Shown here: positions 8,692 through 17,936 of the stretch, piece by piece
Layout of the letters: every line of letters starts with the position of its first letter
How positions within the stretch are numbered: the stretch's first letter is position 1
NCBI GenBank assembly: GCA_023015935.1
Contig: JALKAY010000001.1
Span: 62,874 to 126,873, forward strand
DNA length: 64,000 nucleotides
Source of the DNA: Flavobacteriaceae bacterium F08102
GTDB taxonomy: Bacteria > Bacteroidota > Bacteroidia > Flavobacteriales > Flavobacteriaceae
Reading direction: 5' to 3'
Translations under genes and position numbers: made by a program
The notes under the pieces: model-generated
Told to the model about the DNA's origin: nothing
The model's input: the letters and a program-made list of their open reading frames with translations, nothing else
The model's database searches: none

Positions 8692-9471
8692 ATGATTCGG
8701 AAACTGATTTTTATTCTAAGTATCTGTATATGTTCCACAGCTACGGCACAAAAACCGCAAAAACTGGGGTACATAGATATGGACTATATTCTTAAAAATG
8801 TTCCCGAATACACAGAAGCTGAAGCAAGATTACAAACAAAAGTAGCTGGATGGCAACAAAAATTAGATGCCTTGTCAAAAGAAATTGAAGCTATGAAAAT
8901 AGACCTCAGCAATGAAAAAGCCTTATTGACAAAAGATTTAATCGCAGAACGTGAAGAAGATATTGCCATAAGAGAATTAGACTTTAAAAACTTACAGGCC
9001 TCTTATTTTGGACCTAATGGCGATTTATATATATTGCGAAAACAAATGGTTCAACCCGTTCAAGATCAAATTTACACCGCAGTACAAGAAATTGCCAAGC
9101 TAAAACAATATGATTTCATTGTAGACAAGACAAGTGAATTAATCATGCTGTTTGCCAATGACAAATACGATGTGAGTGAATTAGTTCTTAATAGGATTGT
9201 TAAAGGACGTAAATCTGTCGAAATTGAAGAACGTAAAATTCAACGACAAGAAGAACAATCCAAAGCTAAGGAACGAGCTAAAACAAAAGCTGAAATTCGT
9301 CAAGCAAATAATGAGGCTTTACGAGAAAAAATAAAAAAACAAAATGAAGAGCGAGCATTAAAGCGCAAACAAGCAATTGAAGCAGCAGCAGCTAAACGAA
9401 AACAACGCTTAGAAGAAATTGAAAAACGTAAAAAAGAACGAGAAAATTCTACAAAAAAAGAGGACAATTAA
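8692..9471 (+). CDS. OmpH/Skp-family periplasmic chaperone, long form
   Basis: Periplasmic chaperone that keeps unfolded outer-membrane proteins soluble on the way to BAM. The 259-aa protein has a signal peptide ending near CSTATAQ, the LGYIDMDYILKNVPEY start typical of OmpH, and a long coiled coil. The C-terminal ~80 residues are extremely charged (repeated Lys, Glu and Arg, ending KKERENSTKKEDN), a tail not present in the shorter paralogue next door. Tandem ompH genes after bamA are standard in flavobacteria; the charged extension may add a separate binding surface (inference). Confidence 0.93.
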   Translation: MIRKLIFILSICICSTATAQKPQKLGYIDMDYILKNVPEYTEAEARLQTKVAGWQQKLDALSKEIEAMKIDLSNEKALLTKDLIAEREEDIAIRELDFKNLQASYFGPNGDLYILRKQMVQPVQDQIYTAVQEIAKLKQYDFIVDKTSELIMLFANDKYDVSELVLNRIVKGRKSVEIEERKIQRQEEQSKAKERAKTKAEIRQANNEALREKIKKQNEERALKRKQAIEAAAAKRKQRLEEIEKRKKERENSTKKEDN

Positions 9472-9492
9472 TATTTAAAATCACAAAAACAA

Positions 9493-9999
9493 ATGAAACT
9501 ATTTAGAAATCTACTGTTAGTTACTATACTAATGATGGGAACCATGGCAGTAAACGCTCAGTCAAAGGTTGCACATATCAATTCTAGAGAATTAATTCAA
9601 AGTATGCCGGAATTCAAACAGATGCAAGATGAATTAAAAAAATTAGAACAAGAATATAAAACGTCATACGAAACAGAAGCAAAAGCTCTTGACGCTAAAA
9701 TGTTAAAATATCAACAAGAAGCGCCTACTCAAACAGATGCTGAAAACAATAAAAGAGCAAAAGAAACGCAAGAAATTCGCTTAAAATTACAAGCATATAT
9801 TCAAAATGCTGAAAAAGAATTAGCAAATAAACAACAAGCGCTTTACAAACCAATGGCTGAAAAAGCACAGAAAGCCATTGATGAAATTGCCGCTGCTCAA
9901 GGTATTGAATACGTCTTTGATTCAACACCAGGAGGTGGTTTAATCGTCGCAAAAGGAAAAGATTTAATGGCTGATGTAAAAGCTAAATTAGGCATCTAA
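9493..9999 (+). CDS. OmpH/Skp-family periplasmic chaperone, short form
   Basis: A 168-aa Skp-like chaperone with a cleavable signal peptide (MKLFRNLLLVTILMMGTMAVNAQ), then KVAHINSRELIQSMPEFKQMQ, a helical coiled-coil hairpin, and the C-terminal body strand EYVFDSTPGGGLIVAKGKDL. Length is canonical for Skp. It lies 21 bases after its longer paralogue and is followed by a strong terminator, so it closes the DUF6089-uppS-bamA-ompH-ompH operon. Confidence 0.95.
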   Translation: MKLFRNLLLVTILMMGTMAVNAQSKVAHINSRELIQSMPEFKQMQDELKKLEQEYKTSYETEAKALDAKMLKYQQEAPTQTDAENNKRAKETQEIRLKLQAYIQNAEKELANKQQALYKPMAEKAQKAIDEIAAAQGIEYVFDSTPGGGLIVAKGKDLMADVKAKLGI

Positions 10000-10023
10000 T
10001 TCTTAGAAAAGAATAATTGATTT

Positions 10024-10050
10024 AAAAATCCCGCATCTAGCGGGATTTTT
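10024..10050 (+). terminator. Rho-independent terminator after the ompH pair
   Basis: A perfect 11-bp stem AAAAATCCCGC / GCGGGATTTTT with a 5-nt loop, 25 bases after the ompH stop; the 3' arm supplies the U-run. It separates the envelope operon from murI. Confidence 0.9.
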
Positions 10051-10058
10051 TATTTTTG
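10051..10058 (+). promoter_or_regulatory. -7 promoter box of murI, abutting terminator and start codon
   Basis: TATTTTTG is a perfect consensus that starts directly at the end of the terminator and ends only four bases before the murI ATG. Transcription would begin at or within a few bases of the start codon, implying an almost leaderless mRNA. Confidence 0.6.
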
Positions 10059-10062
10059 TATT

Positions 10063-10845
10063 ATGACTTCTCAAGCTATTGGTATTTTTGATTCTGGACT
10101 CGGTGGGCTTTCCATTTGGAAAGAAATTATTAAACGACTCCCCCTAGAAAACACGTGTTATTTAGCGGATAGCAAAAATGCACCCTATGGTAAAAAATCA
10201 AAAGATGAAATCATTTCACTCAGTAAAAAAAACATTGATTATCTCTTAAATCTCAATTGTAAAATCATTGTAGTAGCTTGTAATACAGCAACCACAAATG
10301 CTATTAAAGAATTAAGAGCCTTTTACGATATCCCAATCATAGGTATTGAACCCGCAATTAAGCCAGCGACCATAAAAACTAAAACAAAAGTCGTAGGAAT
10401 TTTAGCTACACAGGGCACCTTAAGTAGTGAGCTATTTCATCAAACTACCAATCGATATAGCAATGGAATTACCTTTGTAGAACAAATGGGAACTGGGATT
10501 GTAGAACTCATTGAAAGTGGTAAAACCAATTCTTTAGCCATGGAAAAATTACTTAAAAAATACCTTGCTCCCATGGTCGCTGCTCAAATGGATTATTTAG
10601 TTTTAGGTTGCTCACATTACCCATTTTTAATGCCAATGCTTCGAAAACTGCTTCCCCCTGAAGTAAACATTATAGATTCAGGTGAGGCCGTAGCAAACCA
10701 AACAGCCATGATTTTAGCCCAACACAATTTAGCAAATAACGACGCTAACGTTCACCACCGTCTTTATATAAATACATCTTTAACGGGACTCAATCGCATT
10801 GTCCCCGATCAACCGAATATTTTTAAAGAAATTCGATCGTTCTAA
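10063..10845 (+). CDS. murI: Glutamate racemase
   Basis: Converts L-glutamate to D-glutamate for peptidoglycan stem peptides. The 260-aa protein has the N-terminal IGIFDSGLGGLS motif, the first catalytic cysteine in VACNTATTNA (Cys73) and the second in LGCSHYPFL near residue 184, plus IGIEPAIKPA between them. It is a single-gene unit with its own promoter and continues the envelope theme of the preceding operon. No anomalies. Confidence 0.97.
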   Translation: MTSQAIGIFDSGLGGLSIWKEIIKRLPLENTCYLADSKNAPYGKKSKDEIISLSKKNIDYLLNLNCKIIVVACNTATTNAIKELRAFYDIPIIGIEPAIKPATIKTKTKVVGILATQGTLSSELFHQTTNRYSNGITFVEQMGTGIVELIESGKTNSLAMEKLLKKYLAPMVAAQMDYLVLGCSHYPFLMPMLRKLLPPEVNIIDSGEAVANQTAMILAQHNLANNDANVHHRLYINTSLTGLNRIVPDQPNIFKEIRSF

Positions 10846-10933
10846 TCTTTTGTCACACAACGACAACATACCGCGCCATGAAATACCTAAAAATTAAGCC
10901 GGACCTACCGTATTAACTTTAAAACACCTAAAC

Positions 10934-12010
10934 TTAGTTTTCCCGTAGTTCCAAAAGTATAACTTGATTCAGTTGCGTCCCAAATTTATTAAAGTTATTA
11001 TCAGCTATTAAGAGTATACTTCGATGCCCATTAGACAAAACTGGACCAAAACAAATACCTTCTATATTATCAACCGAATCATCCGTTAAATTAGCTCTAA
11101 ACACCTCTAAATCTAAGAGCAATTTTTTTGAAGCTGACGTGTAGTTTAGGTTCTTTAAACTAGGAATCGTTAGCGTATTTGTAGCCTTTGAATTATCTGC
11201 CAAAAATAATCTTACCGTATTTCCTTGATTTCCCAAACCACTTGAATAACTTCGCTCAATTATTAAAAATCTATGTTCATCCAAAGCTAAGATGTCACTT
11301 AACCCATTCACCATAAAATCACCTTTCGGCGCCTTTGCAACTGGAGCTAACATATAGCTAAACTGTTGAGTAACTTCATTCTTTTCTAAATCAAAATAAC
11401 TAATTCGAACAGGGTATTGATTAGATGCTAAGGTCGGTTCAGGCCCATCAGCAAGTAAGGGTAGTTCCATTGCAAACCAATATCCCTGCGCATCAAACGA
11501 AAGACTTAAGCCTTCAAACACACCATTACTTCTAAGCCATTTGGAACCTACATCAAACATTTTAGGCAAATCAAAAAAATGAAGATTTCCTAAGTCATCA
11601 AGAATGAAAACCGAAGGGTTCATTTCTTTATTAACAAGTCCTTCACTAGCTAAAACAAACTGATTACGGGTATAGTCAAAACGTAAACTCTCAAGATCTA
11701 AATAATGGCTTGTATCTTGAATTTTAACCACAGATCTAAATTGTATATCGTAAATGGTATCATGTTTTAAATCAATGGTAGCCGTATAATAGCGTGGATT
11801 ACTAGCATCATCACAAACAAAATAATACTTCACCCCGTCAGAATCAATGCCCGAAAGCCCACCAATCTCCGTTCCATCCAAGTACATTCCTTCAGGAATA
11901 ATATACTCATCCAAATAACGAAGTGTCAATGTCTTTTGGTTCGTTGTAACCCGTATTTTACATGAAGTTAAACACAAGAAAAAGAAGACAAACCCTACCG
12001 CTTTGTTCAT
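10934..12010 (-). CDS. Esterase-like-activity-of-phytase family lipoprotein
   Basis: A 358-aa predicted lipoprotein: MNKAVGFVFFFLCLTSC gives a lipobox with Cys17. The body reads as a beta-propeller, with phrases such as EIGGLSGIDSDG, LDLESLRFDYTRNQFVLASEG and DNIEGICFGP, typical of the PF13449 family, which resembles secreted phytase/esterase-like proteins. It probably acts in the periplasm or on the surface. Its start overlaps the stop of the carbonic anhydrase gene (ATGA), so they are coupled. Substrate and activity are unverified; the family name is historical. Confidence 0.82.
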   Translation of the reverse strand: MNKAVGFVFFFLCLTSCKIRVTTNQKTLTLRYLDEYIIPEGMYLDGTEIGGLSGIDSDGVKYYFVCDDASNPRYYTATIDLKHDTIYDIQFRSVVKIQDTSHYLDLESLRFDYTRNQFVLASEGLVNKEMNPSVFILDDLGNLHFFDLPKMFDVGSKWLRSNGVFEGLSLSFDAQGYWFAMELPLLADGPEPTLASNQYPVRISYFDLEKNEVTQQFSYMLAPVAKAPKGDFMVNGLSDILALDEHRFLIIERSYSSGLGNQGNTVRLFLADNSKATNTLTIPSLKNLNYTSASKKLLLDLEVFRANLTDDSVDNIEGICFGPVLSNGHRSILLIADNNFNKFGTQLNQVILLELREN

Positions 12011-12516
12011 TTATACCAACTTGAATAGGTAATGTAATTATTGGCAATACGGTCAATTTCACCAGCGAGCAATTCAGCTGATAAATCTTTAATTTTAACC
12101 GCCGGAATTCCCGCATAAACACTTCCGCTTTTAGCATGTGTTCCTTTGGTCATAACAGCTCCTGCTGCCACAATAACATTACTTTCTATTACGCAATCAT
12201 CCATGATGATACTCCCCATTCCAATTAATACATTGTCGTTAATTGTACATCCGTGCACAATAGCATTATGCCCAATAGAAACGTTATTCCCAAGGACAGT
12301 TGGGCTCTTCTTATAAGTACAATGAACCACCGCTCCATCTTGAATATTCACTTTATTGCCCATTTTAATATAATGAACATCTCCCCTAATAACCGCATTG
12401 TACCAAACACTACATTGATCTCCCATTACTACATCTCCTACGATGACCGCATTTTCGGCAATAAAACAATCATTACCAAATTCCGGTTTTTTCCCATTTA
12501 ATTCTTTTATAATCAT
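12007..12516 (-). CDS. Gamma carbonic anhydrase family protein
   Basis: A 169-aa left-handed beta-helix protein of hexapeptide repeats (repeated V/I-x-G-x pattern such as ENAVIVGDVVMGDQ and VLIGMGSIIMDDCVIES). It contains the two histidines of IGHNAIVHG and the histidine of AVVHCTYK, which match the three zinc ligands of Cam/YrdA-type gamma carbonic anhydrases. Expected to be a cytosolic trimer. Whether it hydrates CO2 or is a related acetyltransferase-like paralogue (PaaY/YrdA group) cannot be told from sequence. Confidence 0.9.
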   Translation of the reverse strand: MIIKELNGKKPEFGNDCFIAENAVIVGDVVMGDQCSVWYNAVIRGDVHYIKMGNKVNIQDGAVVHCTYKKSPTVLGNNVSIGHNAIVHGCTINDNVLIGMGSIIMDDCVIESNVIVAAGAVMTKGTHAKSGSVYAGIPAVKIKDLSAELLAGEIDRIANNYITYSSWYK

Positions 12517-12876
12517 TTAAAATACGTTAATAATTCTATTTTTTTAGTGGTAGACACACTGTGCTCCTTTCTATTGATAAAACTCACAGTACGTCCTTTT
12601 CCTTTATTTATATGATACAATATAAGACACATTTACCAAATATGATTTGTGAATTCATGCAAATCCATTGGGTGCTAAATTTTTTCAAATTACTTTAAAA
12701 TCTTACTGACCAATTTCTTCCAATTATCAACCAAATAAATTTCTGTATAGTTGTCATCTGCTCTACTCAACCTCATTAAAAAACAAGCCGTAGCGAAAAA
12801 ACACCATTGGTAATAACTACCAAATCAGACAATAACCTTCATGTTAACACAATTATGTTCAAGGCAAACTCGGAGT
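12517..12876. other. 360-bp intergenic stretch with a short coding relic
   Basis: No complete gene is seen here. On the minus strand an open frame without a start codon runs from 12824 down to a TAA at 12690-12692. It encodes 44 residues of protein-like composition, including SYYQWCFFATACFLMRLSRA and TEIYLVDNWKKLVSKILK. It looks like the C-terminal remnant of a lost gene, but I do not recognise the family. The rest is A/T-rich and featureless. Confidence 0.35.
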
Positions 12877-13869
12877 TTAATTGTCATTTCTATACATATA
12901 CGGATTGTATTGAGGAAAATACGCCCTCATTCTAGGTTTTCCAAAAAGGTTAATCCCAAAGGTTAATTGGTGAAAACCTCCATAGTTAAAACTCAAATCG
13001 CTCAGTTGTTGTGAATACGTATAGGTAAAAGAATATCTCCCTATTTCAATCCCTAATATTGGCGAAAGTTGACTTAGCTCTTGAATGGGATTGTCGTCCA
13101 AACTTTGACGATACGATAAGGCTACATAAGCCCGTTTATCGGTTCCAAACAGACCGTATATTTTAGCATTAATATCGAGTGTTTTCTCTTGTGTTTGTTC
13201 CACGTATTGAAACATCAATGAAGGTTCAAATTGAAAGCGTTTTTCCCAACCAAAGAAATAACCAACGTTCAAGAGATAGCGTCTTAAATTTACTGATGAC
13301 AAACGTTCGTCACTGGCCGATTTTGTATTAAGTACTAAATTTTTTATCGTTAAAAACACGTACGCATCTAAGTTAAAATACGCTACAGAAAAATCGGCAT
13401 TCATATAATAGTCAGATTCAACAACAGGAGCAATTACAGGATCTGGCCTTGTAAAAGAACGTTGATCTACACTATTTTGAACAAAGGTTCCTGACAAGCC
13501 AAAGGAAAGTTGATTTAAGGCATCATCACGACCAAAATTAACGTGATATGCATAGGCAAGTTGAAATCCTTTTTGCGCGTGATATCCATTTTTATCATTA
13601 AAAAAAACACCGCCTATTCCAGCGTCTAATCCCAACCGTTGATTATACGATAAGGTTTGTAAATACGGTGCGTCTTGTTGGTCAGTCCATTGTTGTCGAT
13701 GTGTTAAACGCAATTTAGCAAATTCATAATTTAGGCCAGCAGCGGAAGGGTGAATCAAAAAAACATTATCAGAAAGATAGTCTGAATAAACCGGTAAGGT
13801 TCCTTGTGACCATCCAATATTTATATAAAAGAACCAAATGCAACTAACTAAAAAGTATTTTATATTCAT
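12877..13869 (-). CDS. PorP/SprF-family type IX secretion membrane protein
   Basis: A 330-aa outer-membrane barrel with signal peptide (ending near NIGWSQ) and the family's hallmark opening YSDYLSDNVFLIHPSAAGL, followed by LRLTHRQQWTDQQDAP. PorP/SprF proteins belong to the T9SS; SprF is needed to export the type B cargo SprB, and many paralogues sit next to one cargo gene. Here the cargo lies directly upstream with a 4-base overlap (ATGA), so this is very likely its dedicated partner. Confidence 0.93.
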   Translation of the reverse strand: MNIKYFLVSCIWFFYINIGWSQGTLPVYSDYLSDNVFLIHPSAAGLNYEFAKLRLTHRQQWTDQQDAPYLQTLSYNQRLGLDAGIGGVFFNDKNGYHAQKGFQLAYAYHVNFGRDDALNQLSFGLSGTFVQNSVDQRSFTRPDPVIAPVVESDYYMNADFSVAYFNLDAYVFLTIKNLVLNTKSASDERLSSVNLRRYLLNVGYFFGWEKRFQFEPSLMFQYVEQTQEKTLDINAKIYGLFGTDKRAYVALSYRQSLDDNPIQELSQLSPILGIEIGRYSFTYTYSQQLSDLSFNYGGFHQLTFGINLFGKPRMRAYFPQYNPYMYRNDN

Positions 13870-16538
13870 TTCCTCAACAAGCTAAAATGTCCTTTAAACA
13901 ACCGTCCATCCTCTAATTTAACATTAAACCAATAATCCCCGTCTGGCATCATTTTACCACGGTATCGTCCATCCCAGCCATCTCCTTTGGGATCCACTTT
14001 AACCAGTAGTTTTCCAAAACGATCATAGATATAGATCAAACTAGTCGGTTGAAAATGCACACCGTCTATTTGCCATGTATCGTTATACCCATCACCATTT
14101 GGAGTAAAGAATTTTGGATACCCAATTACGGCAATTTCACGCGTAATTATTCCACAGCCATATTTATCGCGTACTTTAACCGTCACTATTCCTGATGGAA
14201 CATTATCAAAAAAAGGATTGTCTTGAAAAAGCCCTTCATTAAGTGCATATTGATAATCGCCAGGACCAACGACATTGATAACCACTGTATTAATTTCATC
14301 ATCGTCATCAATCGTAATTGATTCAATAGATGCCAAATCTGACATTTTTACTTCAATCGTCTTTGTCAGGCTACAATGTAGACTGTTGGTAGCAGTTACC
14401 GCATAGATCCCTGGCTTTAAAATATCTTGTGAACTACCCGTACCTATCACCTCATTCTCGCTATTCGTCCACTCATAAGTATAATCACCTTGTGCATTTT
14501 CAACTTGAACAGTGACTGGTGTGGTTGGGGTATTAGCACATAGATATGCAAATTCATCGAGATCAAAAGCCGGAATATCATCAACCTCTAATCGCAAGAA
14601 AAAACCTAATCCCAAACAGGCATTATTATCAAGACTTTCAACCCGAACTATCAAATCTTGGGTAAAGGGGACAATATTCGTATATCCATGTATATCTATT
14701 GGATTTATTTCTTTAAGTCCATCCTCCATACTTTCATAAAACTCCACGTGTAAATTTTGTCCAGAAGGAAACATCTTTTTTATTTCGTCAACCGCTGTGG
14801 TTAGATTAAAATTAACAAAACCGTTGGTCTCATCACCGTCTGATGAATCATCACATTGATGAACAATATAACGGGTGTTTATGGGTAATGTCGTTACCGT
14901 AACTCGCAAGTATATGGTCGCTATTTGTTCACAACCCGCTGCGTTTTCAACCCGCGCATAAACAAGGGAATTTGTCGATTGAAAATATGCGGTAGGATTA
15001 TTAATTGCCTTTGAGGGATCTCCTTCTTCTGCATCACCAAGCGACTCAAAGAAAAGAAAATTCAACGAATTCGGATCCGTTGCAATAAGTGATTTGGCTT
15101 CATTAAGATTAAAAAAGGTTTGCTCGTCCATGTCATCATCACATTGAAATAAAGTTACCTCACTTGCTATTTCAGGGATTTCTAAAATTTCTATTTGCTG
15201 AACAAACTCTTTCTGCTCATCCTTTGTTGTTAATGTTACGGTTAATGTATAGGTCCCAGGGGCTGCATAACGATGTGTTGGATTTAGACTTGTATCTAAT
15301 GGAGAACCGTCTCCAAAATCCCAACTAATAGAACGCAAGGGCTCATTTGTGTCTACCGAAAAACGCGCCTCTTGTCCAAAACAATTATTTTCAACGGTTA
15401 CATTGGCTGCAAGAAATGACTGAATAAATGGAGGCAAACCTTCTGTTGATATTTTGTCATCAAGACGAATAGCATTATGCATATAATTAGCTCCAACTCC
15501 TCCTACTTCAGGATTACTTATAACCCCTAAAAACGAAGTTGCATTAATGGCTCTATATATTTTCCCATCGATCCCTAATTGTAATGCTGCGCGTTGATTT
15601 TGGTAACGATGCAGTTCCACCCTACTTTCATTAATTTCTGCTCCAGTTACATCATCCCCAGTCACATCAAATTGGTATAATACCTCTAAGGAAGTCTCTT
15701 CTGCATTTGTATAATCACCCGTTGAGATATACAATTTTTTGCTTAGAGGAGAGAACTCTACTCCATACCCTTTTTGTCCATTAAGATTAAGCATGCGTTG
15801 ACGGCTAACCTGACCCGTTTGTGCGTCAAAATCGTACAGAAAAGTACCTCCAGACATAGCAGCCGACACTAATTTTTTTCCATCTGGAGAAATTTTCAAA
15901 TAGCCACGACTATCACTTGGGTCTACAAACCCATCATTTCCAGAAACAGGTGTTACATTTACACCAGAAGCATCAACTTTATAAACAAAAAAACGGTCAT
16001 TCTTTTTTGCAATCACCCAAAAAGCTTCTTCATCTTTAACCTTGACCGCTGTTATTTTCTCGTCAACCGGTGAAGATAAAAGCAATGTTGGCGTTGGAAC
16101 GCCATCTGTACCAAGAACATCCCCTAGTCCAGCATCCAAACTCATATCAACCGTGTAATAATTTAACCCTCGATCTCCATTTGACCAATCAACAGTAAAG
16201 ATAAAATATACGTTTTCATCATTAGGTTTAGGAACAATGATTGCTGATTGCGTACTTGAAGAGTGACCAAATAAATTCGTGCCATGAGGCATAATCTGAT
16301 GGTTTTTATTCCACACCCTAGAACCGTCAGTATAAAAAAGTAAATTCCCTTGATCATCAGCAATTGTAGCACAACCTTCAGAAGTTCTAAGCTTACCATC
16401 GGTAATGGCCACTGGTACACCCGATCTAAAGTCTAGTCCCGCATTATTCCCAAAATACCAATACGATGCCTCCTTCTGTGCAAACGCATCAAAAGTGTAT
16501 ATGAGAAGTAAAAAGAATATAATGTAGCTTTGCTTCAA
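13866..16538 (-). CDS. PKD-domain surface protein with type B T9SS sorting signal
   Basis: An 890-aa secreted protein. The signal peptide MKQSYIIFFLLLIYTFDAFAQ is followed by KEASYWYFGNNAGLDF and a ~370-residue propeller-like region. Next come a PKD domain around residues 385-455 (SWDFGDGSPLD and HRYAAPGTYTLTV), two acidic Ig-like segments, and an ~85-aa C-terminal gliding-motility-associated (type B) sorting domain (FFTPNGDGYNDTWQIDG to FKGHFSLLRK). Cargo of this class is delivered by T9SS to the surface or medium. The only in-frame start giving the signal peptide is TTG at 16538, so the start is less certain than the rest. Confidence 0.9.
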   Translation of the reverse strand: MKQSYIIFFLLLIYTFDAFAQKEASYWYFGNNAGLDFRSGVPVAITDGKLRTSEGCATIADDQGNLLFYTDGSRVWNKNHQIMPHGTNLFGHSSSTQSAIIVPKPNDENVYFIFTVDWSNGDRGLNYYTVDMSLDAGLGDVLGTDGVPTPTLLLSSPVDEKITAVKVKDEEAFWVIAKKNDRFFVYKVDASGVNVTPVSGNDGFVDPSDSRGYLKISPDGKKLVSAAMSGGTFLYDFDAQTGQVSRQRMLNLNGQKGYGVEFSPLSKKLYISTGDYTNAEETSLEVLYQFDVTGDDVTGAEINESRVELHRYQNQRAALQLGIDGKIYRAINATSFLGVISNPEVGGVGANYMHNAIRLDDKISTEGLPPFIQSFLAANVTVENNCFGQEARFSVDTNEPLRSISWDFGDGSPLDTSLNPTHRYAAPGTYTLTVTLTTKDEQKEFVQQIEILEIPEIASEVTLFQCDDDMDEQTFFNLNEAKSLIATDPNSLNFLFFESLGDAEEGDPSKAINNPTAYFQSTNSLVYARVENAAGCEQIATIYLRVTVTTLPINTRYIVHQCDDSSDGDETNGFVNFNLTTAVDEIKKMFPSGQNLHVEFYESMEDGLKEINPIDIHGYTNIVPFTQDLIVRVESLDNNACLGLGFFLRLEVDDIPAFDLDEFAYLCANTPTTPVTVQVENAQGDYTYEWTNSENEVIGTGSSQDILKPGIYAVTATNSLHCSLTKTIEVKMSDLASIESITIDDDDEINTVVINVVGPGDYQYALNEGLFQDNPFFDNVPSGIVTVKVRDKYGCGIITREIAVIGYPKFFTPNGDGYNDTWQIDGVHFQPTSLIYIYDRFGKLLVKVDPKGDGWDGRYRGKMMPDGDYWFNVKLEDGRLFKGHFSLLRK

Positions 16539-16578
16539 ATTAGTTAGGTTTAGGGGTTCTCAAATATATATAATATCT

Positions 16579-16586
16579 TACTTTTG
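16579..16586 (+). promoter_or_regulatory. -7 promoter box of the Nfu gene
   Basis: TACTTTTG, a perfect TAnnTTTG match, 19 bases before the ATG at 16606. Confidence 0.6.
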
Positions 16587-16605
16587 TCTCTAAATTTCAA
16601 GTTAA

Positions 16606-17496
16606 ATGTTTGTCATAAAAATAGAAACCACAACCAATCCTACCGTAATAAAATTTGTTGCAAACAAAGTACTTACAGAAGGTAGTTTTGAATACAATAA
16701 TATAGAAGAGGCAACCAATTCATCTATTATCGCACAATTATTTCACCTCCCTTTTGTCAAAAAAGTCTATGTTACTGCTAATTTTATAGCTATTGAACGT
16801 TATAACATAGTAGAATGGCCAGAAGTTCAAAGTGAAATAAAAGGGATTTTAGAAGATTATCTCAATGCAAACGATTCCTTATTTACAATAAAAAAGAAAA
16901 CCTCAGGAATGGTAGATGTGTACGGAGAAAGTACGCCTAATCCACAAGTGATGAAATTTGTTTGCTCTAAATTATTGACAAAAGAATTGATTGAAGCAAC
17001 CTCTTTAGAAGAAGCTGCTGAAATTCCAATTGCCCAAGCATTGTTTAAATTTGAAGGAGTGAGCGAAGTTTTTATTTCAGAAAATTACCTGTCTATTACC
17101 AAAACTCCTGAAATTGAATGGTTCGAAATAACCAATGAATTAAGAGATTTCTTAAAATCGTATTTACAAGAAAACAAACCCATTGTTACTGAAAATTTCA
17201 AACCCAAAAAGAATGAAATTGAACAGGACGATTCACCAAAGCGTACTGACTTATCGGGAACTTCCCAGGAAATTGTATCCATTTTAGACGAGTATATCAA
17301 ACCTGCCGTGACTTCGGATGGAGGAAATATTCTCTTTCAATCATATGATGAAAATAGCAAAACGGTAAAGGTTATTTTACAAGGAGCATGCAGTGGATGT
17401 CCATCTTCAACAGTAACCTTAAAAAATGGAATTGAAGCAACCCTCAAACAACTTCTTCCCAATAAGATTAATGAAGTAGTTGCCTTAAACGGCTAA
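16606..17496 (+). CDS. NifU/Nfu-family Fe-S scaffold with duplicated N-terminal domain
   Basis: Iron-sulfur cluster carrier delivering clusters to apo-proteins in the cytosol. The 296-aa protein has two tandem Nfu N-terminal domains (residues ~1-90, TTNPTVIKFVANKVL; and ~100-195, STPNPQVMKFVCSKLL), a charged linker, and a C-terminal NifU domain from ~residue 215 with the cluster-binding GACSGCPSS (CxxC near 262-265). The duplicated N-domain is the usual Bacteroidota form. In the first copy TTNP replaces the STPNP of the second. Dodecin follows in the same direction. Confidence 0.94.
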   Translation: MFVIKIETTTNPTVIKFVANKVLTEGSFEYNNIEEATNSSIIAQLFHLPFVKKVYVTANFIAIERYNIVEWPEVQSEIKGILEDYLNANDSLFTIKKKTSGMVDVYGESTPNPQVMKFVCSKLLTKELIEATSLEEAAEIPIAQALFKFEGVSEVFISENYLSITKTPEIEWFEITNELRDFLKSYLQENKPIVTENFKPKKNEIEQDDSPKRTDLSGTSQEIVSILDEYIKPAVTSDGGNILFQSYDENSKTVKVILQGACSGCPSSTVTLKNGIEATLKQLLPNKINEVVALNG

Positions 17497-17556
17497 TTAT
17501 CAGGTTGAATGTTGTAAATTTACAATTCACTGAATTTTAAATTTAAACAGACAATT

Positions 17557-17757
17557 ATGGCAATTATGAAAGTAATCGAAGTGATGGCAAATTCTGACAA
17601 GAGTTGGGAAGATGCAACACGAAAAGCAGTAAAGCACGCTTCTAGAAGTGTTAAACACATCAAATCAGTATTTGTACAATCACAAAGTGCTGTGGTAAAC
17701 GACCAAGAAGTAACTGAATTCCGGGTAAACTTAAAAATTACCTTTGAGGTAAAATAA
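17557..17757 (+). CDS. Dodecin family flavin-binding protein
   Basis: A 66-aa protein forming dodecameric shells that bind and buffer flavins in the cytosol. The sequence is full-length for the family: a first beta strand VIEVMANSDKSWEDAT, one helix AVKHASRSVKHI and two further strands ending VNLKITFEVK. Trp22 lies in the position that stacks on flavin in bacterial dodecins. A 14-bp palindrome precedes the gene (17512-17525) and a strong terminator follows it. Confidence 0.95.
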   Translation: MAIMKVIEVMANSDKSWEDATRKAVKHASRSVKHIKSVFVQSQSAVVNDQEVTEFRVNLKITFEVK

Positions 17758-17779
17758 ATAACAGCTGCTTTTAATCAAT

Positions 17780-17808
17780 GCGTATTGTTTTTCAATACGC
17801 TTTTTTTT
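17780..17808 (+). terminator. Terminator after dodecin
   Basis: 8-bp perfect stem GCGTATTG / CAATACGC with a TTTTT loop, followed by eight T residues, 23 bases past the dodecin stop. Confidence 0.92.
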
Positions 17809-17936
17809 GCTCTTTTCACAAGTAGGAATAAGACAAAAACAAGCCAATTGCATTGTTTATCTTTGAATAAAAAATGTCAAAGCTACATTGGCTATTCATT
17901 TTGTTTTATAGTTGTACAATTCAAAAATAGAAAGAA

